Made by a program: the position numbers and the translations under genes
Assembly (NCBI RefSeq): GCF_030295325.1
Contig: NZ_AP027059.1
Span: forward strand, 1,174,637-1,238,636
From: Haliovirga abyssi
GTDB lineage: Bacteria; Fusobacteriota; Fusobacteriia; Fusobacteriales; Haliovirgaceae
Length of the DNA: 64,000 nt
Reading direction: 5' to 3'
Shown here: piece after piece, positions 46,301 to 54,687 of the stretch
How positions within the stretch are numbered: the stretch's first letter is position 1
Layout: the number at the start of each line of letters is the position of its first letter
The notes under the pieces: generated by a model
What the model was told of the DNA's origin: nothing
Seen by the model: only the letters and a program-made list of their open reading frames with translations
Database searches by the model: none

Positions 46301-47356
46301 AGGAACATCATATGTAAATGAAAACTCATCACTTTTAGAAGTACCTCCATCTTGTCCTTCTGTTATAACATACCAATAATATTTAGCACTTTTAAAGGTT
46401 CCAGGTGCATATATATTCAAATTAGTGGCTTTTGTTGCCTCATCATAAACTAAAGCTCTTGTACTTATCCCCTGCATATCAACTAATTCTTCAATATACA
46501 CGTGATATAAGTTAGCTCCCTCTACAGAGTTCCAAGAAAAATTAATATAATCTTCTTGAGTTTTAATTCCATTTGTTGGACTTATTAATGATGTTGAACT
46601 TATTGTTGAATATCCATTCAAATTAAATTTTGTCATATCGGTAGTAGATGGAACAGATGTAGAAGTACTTCCTTCTGTAGTTCCAAACATTGGCATTATT
46701 ATGTAATAATATTCTTTTATTCCATCACTATTATCAAATGTAAGTGGTGCTGGATTTCCTACATCAGTTCCTATATCCCCAGCCTCTCCATAAGACAATT
46801 TAGTTTTAGTTGTAGAAACCTGCCAAATTATATTTCCACCACTTATATTAGTATCTCCATTAGAATCTGTATCAACAGAAATTGGACTTCCTGATAATAT
46901 TAATTTATATCCTGCTGCACCAACAATCGGTTCCCATTCAAAGGTAGGAGTTGTTGTAGTTATATCTCCTTTTGGAGATATAGGATTTATTATAACTTTT
47001 GCTTGTAATACTATATAGCTTTCTAACGAATAATATGTCCCACTACTTGTAACAGCTTCTATCTTATAAAACTGTTTAGTTGGAATTGCTGCATCATTTG
47101 TTAAAGTGTAACTATATTGAGAAGCTACTGTAGTTATTTTTGTTTTTTCAGTATAACTTCCATCTAAATTTTTAAATTTCAAACTTGTGCTAACAACAGT
47201 TTCTCCCGACTCAGGAATCACACTCCATTTTATAGTATAATTATCTCCTGAATCTACAGGAAATGTTGGTTGTTCTGTTATAGCTACTGTTGCTGCAAAT
47301 CCAATACTCGTTATTAAAAACATAAATAAAAATATAAAAATATTTTTTAAATTCAT
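40364..47356 (-). CDS. Giant secreted surface protein with many carboxypeptidase-regulatory-like repeats and a YPNPF C-terminal domain
   Basis: 2330 residues. Signal peptide (1-22, ending GFAATV). Residues 25-350 contain fibronectin/Ig-like modules (ITEQPTFPVDSGDNYTIKWS, TPTFEWEPIVGAAGYKLILS). From about 355 to 1780 there are roughly 20 carboxypeptidase-regulatory/CnaB-like modules of 70-80 residues, each with variants of GKVLDNYNRGVIGAHLVF ... DNLGNYQISLKKGDYTVKV ... KNGYTQQ. Later come bacterial Ig-like domains and a ZU5-like region. The last 100 residues have IYPNPFTPANGG, TIKIYTENGKLVKTL, NGRYIVRLTIED and a final VVILLK. This matches FlgD-type/type IX sorting domains. Likely a long adhesive stalk on the cell surface. 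Confidence 0.85.
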   Translation of the reverse strand: MNLKNIFIFLFMFLITSIGFAATVAITEQPTFPVDSGDNYTIKWSVIPESGETVVSTSLKFKNLDGSYTEKTKITTVASQYSYTLTNDAAIPTKQFYKIEAVTSSGTYYSLESYIVLQAKVIINPISPKGDITTTTPTFEWEPIVGAAGYKLILSGSPISVDTDSNGDTNISGGNIIWQVSTTKTKLSYGEAGDIGTDVGNPAPLTFDNSDGIKEYYYIIMPMFGTTEGSTSTSVPSTTDMTKFNLNGYSTISSTSLISPTNGIKTQEDYINFSWNSVEGANLYHVYIEELVDMQGISTRALVYDEATKATNLNIYAPGTFKSAKYYWYVITEGQDGGTSKSDEFSFTYDVPSKNIYGAILDNNNKPLERAEVYLVTTGGNKINIIPELTDTDGKYTINNVLPGTYYIEAVLEGYSQTTNPKIDVLTTSPDTVNVNNVLLTVKNSNLAGTIKDKDSGIPLKGAIVTAFDYNGNEYQGISDTNGYFNFKIDAGQWNIKYEYSGYTTKIVNDMNVLPGTTLNLGDTLLVANNVSLNGKVYTENGEPIVNANVVLYNNLNRYEVKTLQDGSYSFSLQPGDWNLYSYKTGFVTSNEQIQSFLPGANKTVNITLVGNASTITGKVLDNYNRGVIGAHLVFEGSSIYEADTDNLGNYQISLKKGDYTVKVIKNGYTQQKSISQSVGYGEAINLSILMNVNSSSILGRIEDSNGEPISGAKITAGDSEVYSNSNGEYSLTLRDGTYNLSAYKAGYASAGKSITIGAGDTISGENFTLNANVVILEGKILDKDSGAPLGGVSVVAGNVESFTDNFGKYRLELLPGSYNITINKTLYKAEAFDIILMAGSNILGKDVLIQKNIGYIEGNVYTKNGIPVNGANVLVGDINITTNDIGHYKIALIPGIYKITVNKAGYNSSSVDNVTVDLSKTVTQDFNDLELQPLTLKGMVRDSQGNAMSGIKVYTDKTETYTDGSGKFILGTLPGNITVHTEKYGYSDINKLFNVVENMDNLILNVEDVRATISGTVNIPNAKVKLSSSNIDDIIANTDDNGNFLLKAIAGTYNLTVSKIGYKDYTESITVSEKEIKPLSDISLQVETGNISISANQDSVTVYIAGVVSRTINLNTAGTAVDEELPYGDYKATFVKDGYSSETKSIVIPTDISVSGTLTQLGGKITGTITNGANAKLSLEKDSQEVWSGFADDFGKYATPKLEDGTYTIKVKKEGYKSEDLDITISGSNKEGSLVLKILDGKIGLNFSLPLEASYILKTAGNVIRRGDFNSDSLNIDRLDLGKYTVEIIPSKSNVKVADITIPELTTDVKIQTVNEIKVTKYDAKILAKIVSGINVIPNAIVKLKDGDSVLKIKYSDIEGNVRFEDLEENKDYTLDILKYGYNIPEGTNTTFKALNTTSVNTIKLDSIVANISLQTTTGASIKLYTNENVESLKADENGAVTIEALKNSQGILQVSKDGYITKSINVTVDSNGKMLDESNNEIKNVLLEKEAYISGNILNGSYATIKTNTNIVISADSEGKFEIKGLKAATNLEITVTKFGYKTVTITKSLVEGENVVNSTLEKLESTITIIVKDKSDNPITGVEITLNNEVSKTDTNGTVMFDRIPYNEDGTKYNLSIKEGISKIEDVIVVSSNAITKTYNIERKESSISGKIINGENAKINIFDSNGAKVLRLDADSTGAYDTGKVLGKGTYTLLLSKIGFKENSKQVEISTNSEDKIVEDLTLIPMEMRFEGIITDSTGAKISDAAVRILDNNGNLLGEGYSGGDGYYNIILEYKSGNYKLNVRKNSYSEVTKENLVVSDTDFVINSSVKIDKSTDQEAPVIEDKTEIKEYKKDNTIKFVATITDNEIVKDAKLYYTVNNGNINSFDLTKDVNGEYVKEFTLNDAGTLTYYIEASDGANITKTETKTIEIVGDLSIVKIVPEIPVIVKGNAIELEAKGYDKYGHIATTTSSSFKWEKISDNGVATLGTVVDKNIVSVTGNKVGIETIEVNVDGLITSVDVKVIEVNLDKVKLELQLTSSQVKAGTTVGYSLMLIPEGTSGFEVKPDNVIIDSSNAVLDENTQKIKTQEGIVGKFVITVRYKNKTISKNVEVYETANSNAKEIRRENGVKLNIAEDSLTNNEVINIIKTAIPSLPEGNLDIAGDVYKISPEFKILGNSNTVLTLPIPSNIDLREVGEDSLGIYRWNGIEWEEIDNGKSVNSDSISVNINRFGKYAIMVLSEPLGITDFEIYPNPFTPANGGTLIGYKFTSAEQSIVYATIKIYTENGKLVKTLVDNDMRSKLTKYYEKWDGLDNNGNEVKNGRYIVRLTIEDIAGELSENKVVILLK

Positions 47357-47373
47357 TTTATTCCCTCCTCTCC

Positions 47374-48885
47374 TTAGAAATTATATCTAATTTTAGAATT
47401 CACACCAAGTCCTTTTCCTATGTCAACTCCAAATTTAAAATTATAATTTTTTACTGTTATATAGCCTGTTTCTATACTTAAATCAGAAGGTACAAATATA
47501 ACTCCGCCTTTTTCCCCTTCTGCCCTTATCGCAGATACTGAACCATCTAAAAACAAAATATGTGCATATGCTTTATACATAGTATCTAAATGATATACGT
47601 CTGCAATAACATTATTCCCAAATTCTGTTACATCTTTTAAATCTTTATAGCCTGCATCATTATCTAAATTATCTTGTGTAATTTCAAAAGTAAATACAGG
47701 TTTGCTAAATTTTTCCATATCTACTCCTAATTTTAATATATTCAAATCAACCATTCCTGATATTTTTGAAGAACTATTATCGTCATAATTATTTCTTATA
47801 TTCTCTTTAATTCCACTTTCTATTACTGTTCCTAATATATTATTTGCTTCTAAAATTATATCATCAATTGCAGCAGATGCTACTTTTATTTTTTCTTCCT
47901 CACTATTCCAATATTCAGGATAATTTTCTTGAATTAATTTTTCATAATCCTCTTTATCATTAATTTTACTTTTATCAGTGTATCTATTTCTTATTGTTCC
48001 TCTATACATATTATAACTATATCCCCATTTTAAAATCATCCAATCAAAATTTACTCCTAATTTATAAGTTGGAGCATATATCTCTTGAGTTCTAATGTTA
48101 TTATAGTTTATATTTATATCATTTCCTTCTTTTCCATCAACTGTTAATTTTAAAATACCTTTCATTTTTTCGTCCAAATTATAATAAATACTTTTATAAT
48201 CTACTCCTGCTCCAATACTTGAATTTAAAAAATTTAATTTTTTAGCAATACCTAATGAAATTTTTTGATATTCATATCTATATTTACTGTTTGTATTAAG
48301 TGATAAATTTGTTTCTAAATTTAAATTCATATCCTCAGTGTTATATTCCGCAGAGATTTTACCTCCAATCTCTTTACCCATTATATCTGCTCTTATGCTA
48401 GATTTACTAAATCCCATTCCAATTGTAAGGGTATCTTTTTTATATATAAAATTAAACCCATTTATTGATGGTGCAAATCCTGTAGAAATTGTTGTTTTTG
48501 GAGTAAATAAATTAGCTTTTGTAATTTTAAAATCTTCTGTGCTATCATCTTTAGTTACTAAATCTGTTTCTTGGTTTTGTACTTCATCTTGCAACTTTTT
48601 ATCTACATCAATATCTAAATTTAATAAACCGCCTAAAAAAGTATCTCCTTTTAACATTTTATTTGTTATTAAAAGAGGAACTGATAAATTGGTACTAATA
48701 TTACTTTTAGACTCATAAGATAAAAATGCTGGATTCCCATATAATCCACCTTCTCCAGTAAAACTATTTGCAGGCTCATAATATCCCGAAGAACCGATGT
48801 TTAATTTTATATTTTCATTATCAGCGAAACTAGCTAAACTAATAACTAAAAATATAAAAGTCATTTTTAAAATTTTATTCTTCAT
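47374..48885 (-). CDS. Outer-membrane beta-barrel protein, unknown family
   Basis: 503 residues from ATG at 48885 (GGAGGG upstream). Signal peptide ends SLASFA. The mature start has SSGYYEPANSFTGEGGLYGNPAFLSY; GNPAFL resembles the NPAxL motif of PorV and TraF-like barrels. Strongly alternating beta pattern and final IRYNF. A long insert (about 280-370) rich in charged residues may be an external loop. Lies between the PorV-like gene and the 2330-residue gene. Confidence 0.65.
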   Translation of the reverse strand: MKNKILKMTFIFLVISLASFADNENIKLNIGSSGYYEPANSFTGEGGLYGNPAFLSYESKSNISTNLSVPLLITNKMLKGDTFLGGLLNLDIDVDKKLQDEVQNQETDLVTKDDSTEDFKITKANLFTPKTTISTGFAPSINGFNFIYKKDTLTIGMGFSKSSIRADIMGKEIGGKISAEYNTEDMNLNLETNLSLNTNSKYRYEYQKISLGIAKKLNFLNSSIGAGVDYKSIYYNLDEKMKGILKLTVDGKEGNDININYNNIRTQEIYAPTYKLGVNFDWMILKWGYSYNMYRGTIRNRYTDKSKINDKEDYEKLIQENYPEYWNSEEEKIKVASAAIDDIILEANNILGTVIESGIKENIRNNYDDNSSSKISGMVDLNILKLGVDMEKFSKPVFTFEITQDNLDNDAGYKDLKDVTEFGNNVIADVYHLDTMYKAYAHILFLDGSVSAIRAEGEKGGVIFVPSDLSIETGYITVKNYNFKFGVDIGKGLGVNSKIRYNF

Positions 48886-48901
48886 ATTTATTCCCTCCAT
48901 T

Positions 48902-49780
48902 CTAGAACTTAATATTTAAGCTCACTCTATTTACGTTTCCTAAATCTTCTTTTGAATAACTATAATCAATTCCGATTAAATTAATTAATTTTATCCCTAA
49001 TCCAGCTGTTAACTTTCCACTATTGCTTCCTATCCTAAGAGCTAATCTATCTTTAATCCACACCTCTTCTCCAAATTTTAATGAAGACCTCTTTTTTAAT
49101 CCAAGTTCATTTTCATATTGAATTGAAGATATAAAATTATCCTTAAATAATCTTAAAGCTCCACCTAGTTTCAAAGTAGATGGCAATTCATCAATAGTTC
49201 CTCTTGCTGTATTCCATTTTAATCCATCACCTTTTATATTTGTCAACACCATTGCTAAATACATATAATCTTTATGATTATATAACATTCCTAAATCAAC
49301 TGTGTATCCATCTGCTTTTGCATTATCCAAAGATTGATTCATTAATTTAACCAAAACTCCAACTCCTAAGTTCTTTTCATATTGAAGTCCTATTCCAAAA
49401 ATATTTGCTGACTCTTCACTTGAAAATGTCCCCAATTGAGTGTTTTCATCTTGCCATTTTGCAATATCATCAACGCTCAATTTTATATGTGAAAATCCTA
49501 TAGCCAAACCTTTCCCTGCTGTTAATGGCAAAACAACTTCTGCATTACTCATACTGTTATATCCTGACTCTTTGTCAAATTGCAATAAAGTTTTATCACT
49601 AAATGCAAGACCTGCTGGATTATATTCAAATCCTTCTTTATCTGCTACAGCTATAAAAGCATCTCCCATTCCTGTTGCTCTCGTATTTGTTTTTTCTTGT
49701 AAAAACCCACCATATCTTTCTGCAGAATAAGTAATTGAAACACTTAAAATACATAAAAATATCGTTAAATATTTTTTCAT
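48902..49780 (-). CDS. PorV/PorQ-family outer-membrane protein
   Basis: 292 residues from ATG at 49780, after AGGAGG. Signal peptide ends SITYSA. The diagnostic N terminus reads NTRATGMGDAFIAVADKEG with FEYNPAGLAFSD, the GxxxxGMGxAFxAVAD ... NPAGLA pattern of PorV/PorQ. The 14-strand-like barrel ends VSLNIKF. In type IX secretion PorV takes cargo from the translocon and delivers it to the attachment machinery. Here it directly follows a gene encoding a YPNPF-tailed protein, which supports such a role. Only the family is certain. Confidence 0.85.
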   Translation of the reverse strand: MKKYLTIFLCILSVSITYSAERYGGFLQEKTNTRATGMGDAFIAVADKEGFEYNPAGLAFSDKTLLQFDKESGYNSMSNAEVVLPLTAGKGLAIGFSHIKLSVDDIAKWQDENTQLGTFSSEESANIFGIGLQYEKNLGVGVLVKLMNQSLDNAKADGYTVDLGMLYNHKDYMYLAMVLTNIKGDGLKWNTARGTIDELPSTLKLGGALRLFKDNFISSIQYENELGLKKRSSLKFGEEVWIKDRLALRIGSNSGKLTAGLGIKLINLIGIDYSYSKEDLGNVNRVSLNIKF

Positions 49781-49799
49781 GAGGCACCTCCTATTTTTT

Positions 49800-49863
49800 A
49801 TCATTACTTCTTATGCTTCACTATTTTTTATTTTATATAAAGCAAAACATAAGAAGTGATGAT
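49800..49863. other. Long intercistronic hairpin after the 1583-residue gene
   Basis: ATCATTACTTCTTATG (49800-49815) pairs with CATAAGAAGTGATGAT (49848-49863) with one mismatch; CTT/AAG extends the stem. On the minus strand it ends in AAAAAATAGGAGG, the ribosome site of the PorV-like gene. The T-tract is on the plus strand. Same layout as at 40329-40356. Confidence 0.6.
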
Positions 49864-49865
49864 TT

Positions 49866-52800
49866 TTATTTTAATAATGCTATTTTATCTATTTTTATAT
49901 ACTCTTTTCCGTCATATCCAATAGCTACTAGCCTTGCAAAATAGACCCCGTTTGAATATCCAGATGCTATCCATGGCACTCTATATACTCCAGCTTCATT
50001 AGGTAAATCCTCAATCATTTCAATCTTTTGTCCTTGAGAACTGTATAAATCTATTTTTACAGATTTCATATCATTAGGTAATCTATATTTAAAAGTAGTA
50101 CTACTTTTAAACGGATTTGGATAATTATAAAATTGCTTAGTTTCCAAATCAATTCCGCTATTATTTATTTCTACAGGAATTATAAATTCGTCTTCTCCAA
50201 TACCTGATCTATTTTGTGCTTCTACTTTTATATAGTATTTCCCATCTGCAACTGTATTTGTATCCCATGTATATATTCCATCATTAAAAGTAGATTTTTT
50301 AGTAATTTCTTTCCAAGTTTTAACTGTATTATCTTTATCATATAAAGAGTAATATAATTTAATATTAAGATTTTTGTCCTCTTCTATGATTCCTGTATTT
50401 GAAGTAGCCTCCCATCTTATATCCCTTTTTCCATACCAAATAATATTTTCTTTTGGTTTGTCTGCTATCCTTACTATTGGAATATAATTTGCTATTGTAA
50501 ATAGATCAGTTTCTGCTGTTGCTGTAAATTTATCATTGTTTTTATCTGTAACTATAATTTTTATCTTTACATTTTTACTGTCTGGGATTCCTTTTAATCC
50601 TTTCTCATAATGTTTTTGTATTTTATCAACTGGATTATCTAATTTTGTATCAAATGTATAACTGTATTCATCTGTTCCTGCTTTTTTAAGATCTTTACTT
50701 TGAGTTAAATCTTCATACAATTTTAACCAGTTCGATCCTCCATTTACAGAATAAAGTAATGATATTTTCATATCTTCATTTACATTATTATTATCTCCAT
50801 TTGGATTATCAGCTTTCCATTTTATTGTCATTATATTTTTTATGATATCTTGCGAAACTGGTGATATCATAAATATTTCTGGATTTCTATCAAGAGTAAC
50901 ATTTATTTCTTTAATAACATCACTTGTCCCATCATTTACTGTTACCTTTAATTTAAACTCTCCTGTTGACGTATTTATACTTTTTAATACATCTTCAGAT
51001 AAATTACTTCCATTTACAAAGCCTGCAATCTCATGTTCTCCTAGGTCATCTATATAAGATAATTTTGTAGTTAAAGAATCTCCATCTGGATCATAACTGT
51101 TCCATGATACTTTAATTTGATTTTTATATACAATAGATTCTTGTGGAGATAAAATAGTTATGCTTGGTTTATGGATAGATTTTAAATTATTAACAATCAA
51201 TTCGCTAGCACCATCATAATTTGTTTTTCCATCGCTTACAATAAATTTCAAACTTACATTATTAGATTCTGGTATTAATTTAGTATTTAAAGAAAAACTT
51301 CCATTATTTGAAATACTGCTATTTAGTACATTCCATGTACTACTATCTAATGAATATGCTATTGATAGCGTTAAGGTATCTCCATCTGGATCTTTAGCTG
51401 ACCACAATATATTTTTTGTTCCACTTAATACTTCTCCTGACACAGGCGAAGATACTTCAATAGTAGGTTTATGTTTTATTGTGAATGATTTTAAATAACT
51501 TGATTCTGTATATCCATATTCTCCTGTTTCAGATGTAGCTTCTGAGTTGTGTCCACCTGAATTTTCTGCATATACTTTTATTTTATAGCTACCTTCATTA
51601 AATCCTTGTGTATCAAAATTAAATTGTCCATTTTGTGCTGTGACGTCTGTCGAATTAGAAAGATCTAACAAATCACTTATAACAGTTCCTGTGCTGTCTA
51701 ACAAACTAATCTTTAATTTATTTATACTTACATTATTTGGATCTACTATATACCAACTTATTTTTTCACTACTTCCACTTAAACTATCTCCTTCTGCTGG
51801 AGATAAAAGTGTAACTTGTGGTTTTTGTCGTACAATTATCGCTTTTTCTTTTGTTAGATATCTTTTATTTCCATTAGAATCCTCTGAAATAATTCTAATA
51901 TCATAATATACATCTGGAGTTAATGATGTTCCTAATGTATCCCAATTATATCCAGATAAATTATAATTTTTTATAATAATCCCTTTTTCTTCTGTAGAAG
52001 TTGTATCTGTTAATAAAGGCCATGCAGATACACTATTTTTCTTATATAAAATATGATATTTCAATGTATCAATTACATCGGGATCTGATGAATTCCAACT
52101 AATTTTCATTATTCTTCCTAATTGTAATAAATCTATCTTCTTATCTAATCCTGTCAACTTATTAAATTTAGGATAATGATTTAATATTGTAAATTCATTA
52201 CTGTTTTCTGCTGAATTAATATTATCACTACTATTTTTTAAAGCTGTATTATTAGTTGTAGCTTCTATTTTTATTTTATAATTTCCATCAGTTAATGCAC
52301 TTATATCCCAATCATATGTTTCTGTAATTTCACTATCTTTAGCAACTAACTGTGTATTTGTCATTGTACCCTCTATAAGAACTGGTGTTGCACTATCTTT
52401 AATGTAATATATTTTATAACTAACATCTCCTATGTTATAACTTCTTATATCATTATTAGTAATTTTAAATGTTACTTTTTTAGATGTTACTTTATCTCCT
52501 GATTTCCCCCATACTATATCATCCGATTTATACCCATAATTACTATCTTTCGTTAAGTTCAATTCTATGGGTTGTTCTACTACAACTGTTGGCTTATCTG
52601 CATTATCTATAACTATTTTTCCGCTAGTTTCTGAAATAGTATAATTATTAGCAGAATTATCTGTAGCTGTTAATTTTACATAATATTCTCCATCTGTTAA
52701 ACTGGTAGAATCCCATGTATAATTACCTATTGCTGATGATGTAGTTACTATAACAGTAGAATTTGAAAAATCACTATTTTGACTATATTCTAATTTAACA

Positions 52801-54617
52801 TTAAAAGTATCATTGTCTGGATCAGTTACATTCCATGAAAAAACAGAATCTTTATTTGCCCAATCTTTAGCACTATTTCCTAATTTTATACTGCTTCCTG
52901 CATTTTTTATATCCCATGTTGTTATTACTGGCGTATGTTTTGTTGTGAATTGTGTTGTTTCTGATGAGCTTACATAAGGTCCTCCATTATTTGGAACAGC
53001 TCCATTGTCTGTTGCTTCTACTTTTATTTTTACGTTAGTTGATTCTGGTATGTTATTTGAATCAAATGTATATTCTCCATCATTAGTTTCTCCTGGTGCT
53101 AATAATACATATGATTCACCATCTACTGAATAAGATATATTCACTTTTAATGTGTCACCATCTGGATCTGTTGCTGTCCATTTTATCTTTGCTGTGTGAC
53201 CACTTATTGTGCTATCTTGAGTTATCGCACTTGAGCTTGTACTTATTGCATAAACTCCGCTTACAGTTGGAGTATGTTTTACTTCAAAAGTTCCACTTTC
53301 TAATGAACTTACATAAGGTCCTCCATTATTTGGATCAGCTCCATTGTCTGTTGCTTCTACTTTTATTTTTACATTAGTTGATTCCGGTATGTTATTTGAA
53401 TCAAATGTATATTCTCCATCATTAGTTTCTCCTGGTGCTAATAATACATATGATTCACCATCTACTGAATAAGATATATTTACTTTTAATGTATCCAAAT
53501 CTGGATCTGTTGCTGTCCATTTTATCTTTGCTGTGTGACCACTTATTGTGCTATCTTGAGTTATCGCACTTGAGCTTGTACTTATTGCATAAACTTCATT
53601 TACAACCGGTCTATGGCTTACTTTAAATAGTTCTGACTCTGTCCATGCGTAAAATCCACTGCTATTTTTAGCTATTAATTTTATTTTTACATTTTTATCT
53701 CCTACTGCTTGGTTAGCTGGCAGTTGTAATATTTTATTACTATTTATACTCATTGTATTATCTGTAGATCCAGTTCCTAAACTATTCCAAGTTGTTCCAC
53801 CATCAGCACTATATTGTGTCTCATATGAATTCGCATTTGTTTCTGCTCCAGTCCATGTAATATTTTGAGTCCCACTCCATGTGGTACTATCTATCGGAGA
53901 TGTAATATAAATATTTTCAACATCTATTGCATTTGATTGAGATGAAACTGCTCTTTCTGAATTACCATGATTTTTAACTAATATTTTTAAAGTATAATTA
54001 CCATTTCCACTAACTACATTTCCTGTTGCTCCTCTTGTATCTAATGTATAGCTAAATAGTTTTGGATTGGCTGTTTTCCCTCCAGTTACAGATTCAATTT
54101 TATCTATACCATTTAATTGTATCTCTATATCACCATTATTTACCTTTTCTCCATTTTCAACTAAAAAACTAACTGTAGTATCATTTGCCCATGTTATATT
54201 AGTAGAGCTTGAATTTGGATTTAATAAAATTGGTTTAAAATTATTCAAAGTAAATCCTGCATCAGATTCATCAGTGATTCCTGTAATATCAGAACCATTT
54301 TGATCTTTCAATGCAGTAATCCTTACTTTAATTTGGCCATCAGTTCCATCAGTTGTTGATGCACTTGTGTCCCAAGGATAATATCCATAAGATGCATTTA
54401 AATCTGTCGCAATCTCCTTCCAAGTAGATCCGTTATCAACACTGTAATCCAATTTTACTGTGGACACATCCAAACTTGTCCCCCAAGTTATATAATATAC
54501 TCCTTTTACTGATTCTCCACCATTTGGCGAAAATATTATTACACTGCTACTTCCAGCTCCTAAAGCTGAAATTGTTACTAAAAAAAACAGTAAGATTTTT
54601 AATAATAATTTTTTCAT
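49866..54617 (-). CDS. Giant secreted Ig-like repeat protein with YPNPF C-terminal domain
   Basis: 1583 residues from ATG at 54617 (GGGAGGG upstream). Signal peptide ends ISALGAGSS. The body is a chain of about 14 Ig/fibronectin-like domains with recurring IKWTATDPDGDTLKVNISYS, GEYTFDSNNIPESTNVKIKV and SPVSGEVLSGTKNILWSAKD. Two neighbouring domains (about residues 340-550) are nearly identical even in DNA. The last 95 residues have FYNYPNPFKSSTTFKYRL, KIDLYSSQGQKIEMIEDL, SNGVYFARLVAIG and end KIDKIALLK, a type IX-like sorting domain. Likely a surface adhesin or filament. Confidence 0.85.
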   Translation of the reverse strand: MKKLLLKILLFFLVTISALGAGSSSVIIFSPNGGESVKGVYYITWGTSLDVSTVKLDYSVDNGSTWKEIATDLNASYGYYPWDTSASTTDGTDGQIKVRITALKDQNGSDITGITDESDAGFTLNNFKPILLNPNSSSTNITWANDTTVSFLVENGEKVNNGDIEIQLNGIDKIESVTGGKTANPKLFSYTLDTRGATGNVVSGNGNYTLKILVKNHGNSERAVSSQSNAIDVENIYITSPIDSTTWSGTQNITWTGAETNANSYETQYSADGGTTWNSLGTGSTDNTMSINSNKILQLPANQAVGDKNVKIKLIAKNSSGFYAWTESELFKVSHRPVVNEVYAISTSSSAITQDSTISGHTAKIKWTATDPDLDTLKVNISYSVDGESYVLLAPGETNDGEYTFDSNNIPESTNVKIKVEATDNGADPNNGGPYVSSLESGTFEVKHTPTVSGVYAISTSSSAITQDSTISGHTAKIKWTATDPDGDTLKVNISYSVDGESYVLLAPGETNDGEYTFDSNNIPESTNVKIKVEATDNGAVPNNGGPYVSSSETTQFTTKHTPVITTWDIKNAGSSIKLGNSAKDWANKDSVFSWNVTDPDNDTFNVKLEYSQNSDFSNSTVIVTTSSAIGNYTWDSTSLTDGEYYVKLTATDNSANNYTISETSGKIVIDNADKPTVVVEQPIELNLTKDSNYGYKSDDIVWGKSGDKVTSKKVTFKITNNDIRSYNIGDVSYKIYYIKDSATPVLIEGTMTNTQLVAKDSEITETYDWDISALTDGNYKIKIEATTNNTALKNSSDNINSAENSNEFTILNHYPKFNKLTGLDKKIDLLQLGRIMKISWNSSDPDVIDTLKYHILYKKNSVSAWPLLTDTTSTEEKGIIIKNYNLSGYNWDTLGTSLTPDVYYDIRIISEDSNGNKRYLTKEKAIIVRQKPQVTLLSPAEGDSLSGSSEKISWYIVDPNNVSINKLKISLLDSTGTVISDLLDLSNSTDVTAQNGQFNFDTQGFNEGSYKIKVYAENSGGHNSEATSETGEYGYTESSYLKSFTIKHKPTIEVSSPVSGEVLSGTKNILWSAKDPDGDTLTLSIAYSLDSSTWNVLNSSISNNGSFSLNTKLIPESNNVSLKFIVSDGKTNYDGASELIVNNLKSIHKPSITILSPQESIVYKNQIKVSWNSYDPDGDSLTTKLSYIDDLGEHEIAGFVNGSNLSEDVLKSINTSTGEFKLKVTVNDGTSDVIKEINVTLDRNPEIFMISPVSQDIIKNIMTIKWKADNPNGDNNNVNEDMKISLLYSVNGGSNWLKLYEDLTQSKDLKKAGTDEYSYTFDTKLDNPVDKIQKHYEKGLKGIPDSKNVKIKIIVTDKNNDKFTATAETDLFTIANYIPIVRIADKPKENIIWYGKRDIRWEATSNTGIIEEDKNLNIKLYYSLYDKDNTVKTWKEITKKSTFNDGIYTWDTNTVADGKYYIKVEAQNRSGIGEDEFIIPVEINNSGIDLETKQFYNYPNPFKSSTTFKYRLPNDMKSVKIDLYSSQGQKIEMIEDLPNEAGVYRVPWIASGYSNGVYFARLVAIGYDGKEYIKIDKIALLK
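52966..53605 (-). repeat. Tandem duplication of a 339-bp Ig-domain module
   Basis: Two units with a period of 339 bases (113 codons) differ at only about ten positions over some 290 bases (for example AACAGC/ATCAGC, TACGTT/TACATT). The other Ig domains of the same gene are much more diverged. A recent duplication or gene conversion in frame is likely. Confidence 0.88.
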
Positions 54618-54687
54618 AATTATTCCCTCCCTATCCACTTAAAATATATTTCGTTATTTCTTTTTTTACAGTTTTTCATACTCCTTT

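Noticed and set aside
53096-53626. Repeats that might be taken for CRISPR or for small plus-strand genes
   Set aside because: The period is 339 bases in frame with a surface-protein gene; no short spacers, and the plus-strand frames are reverse reads of the Ig modules.
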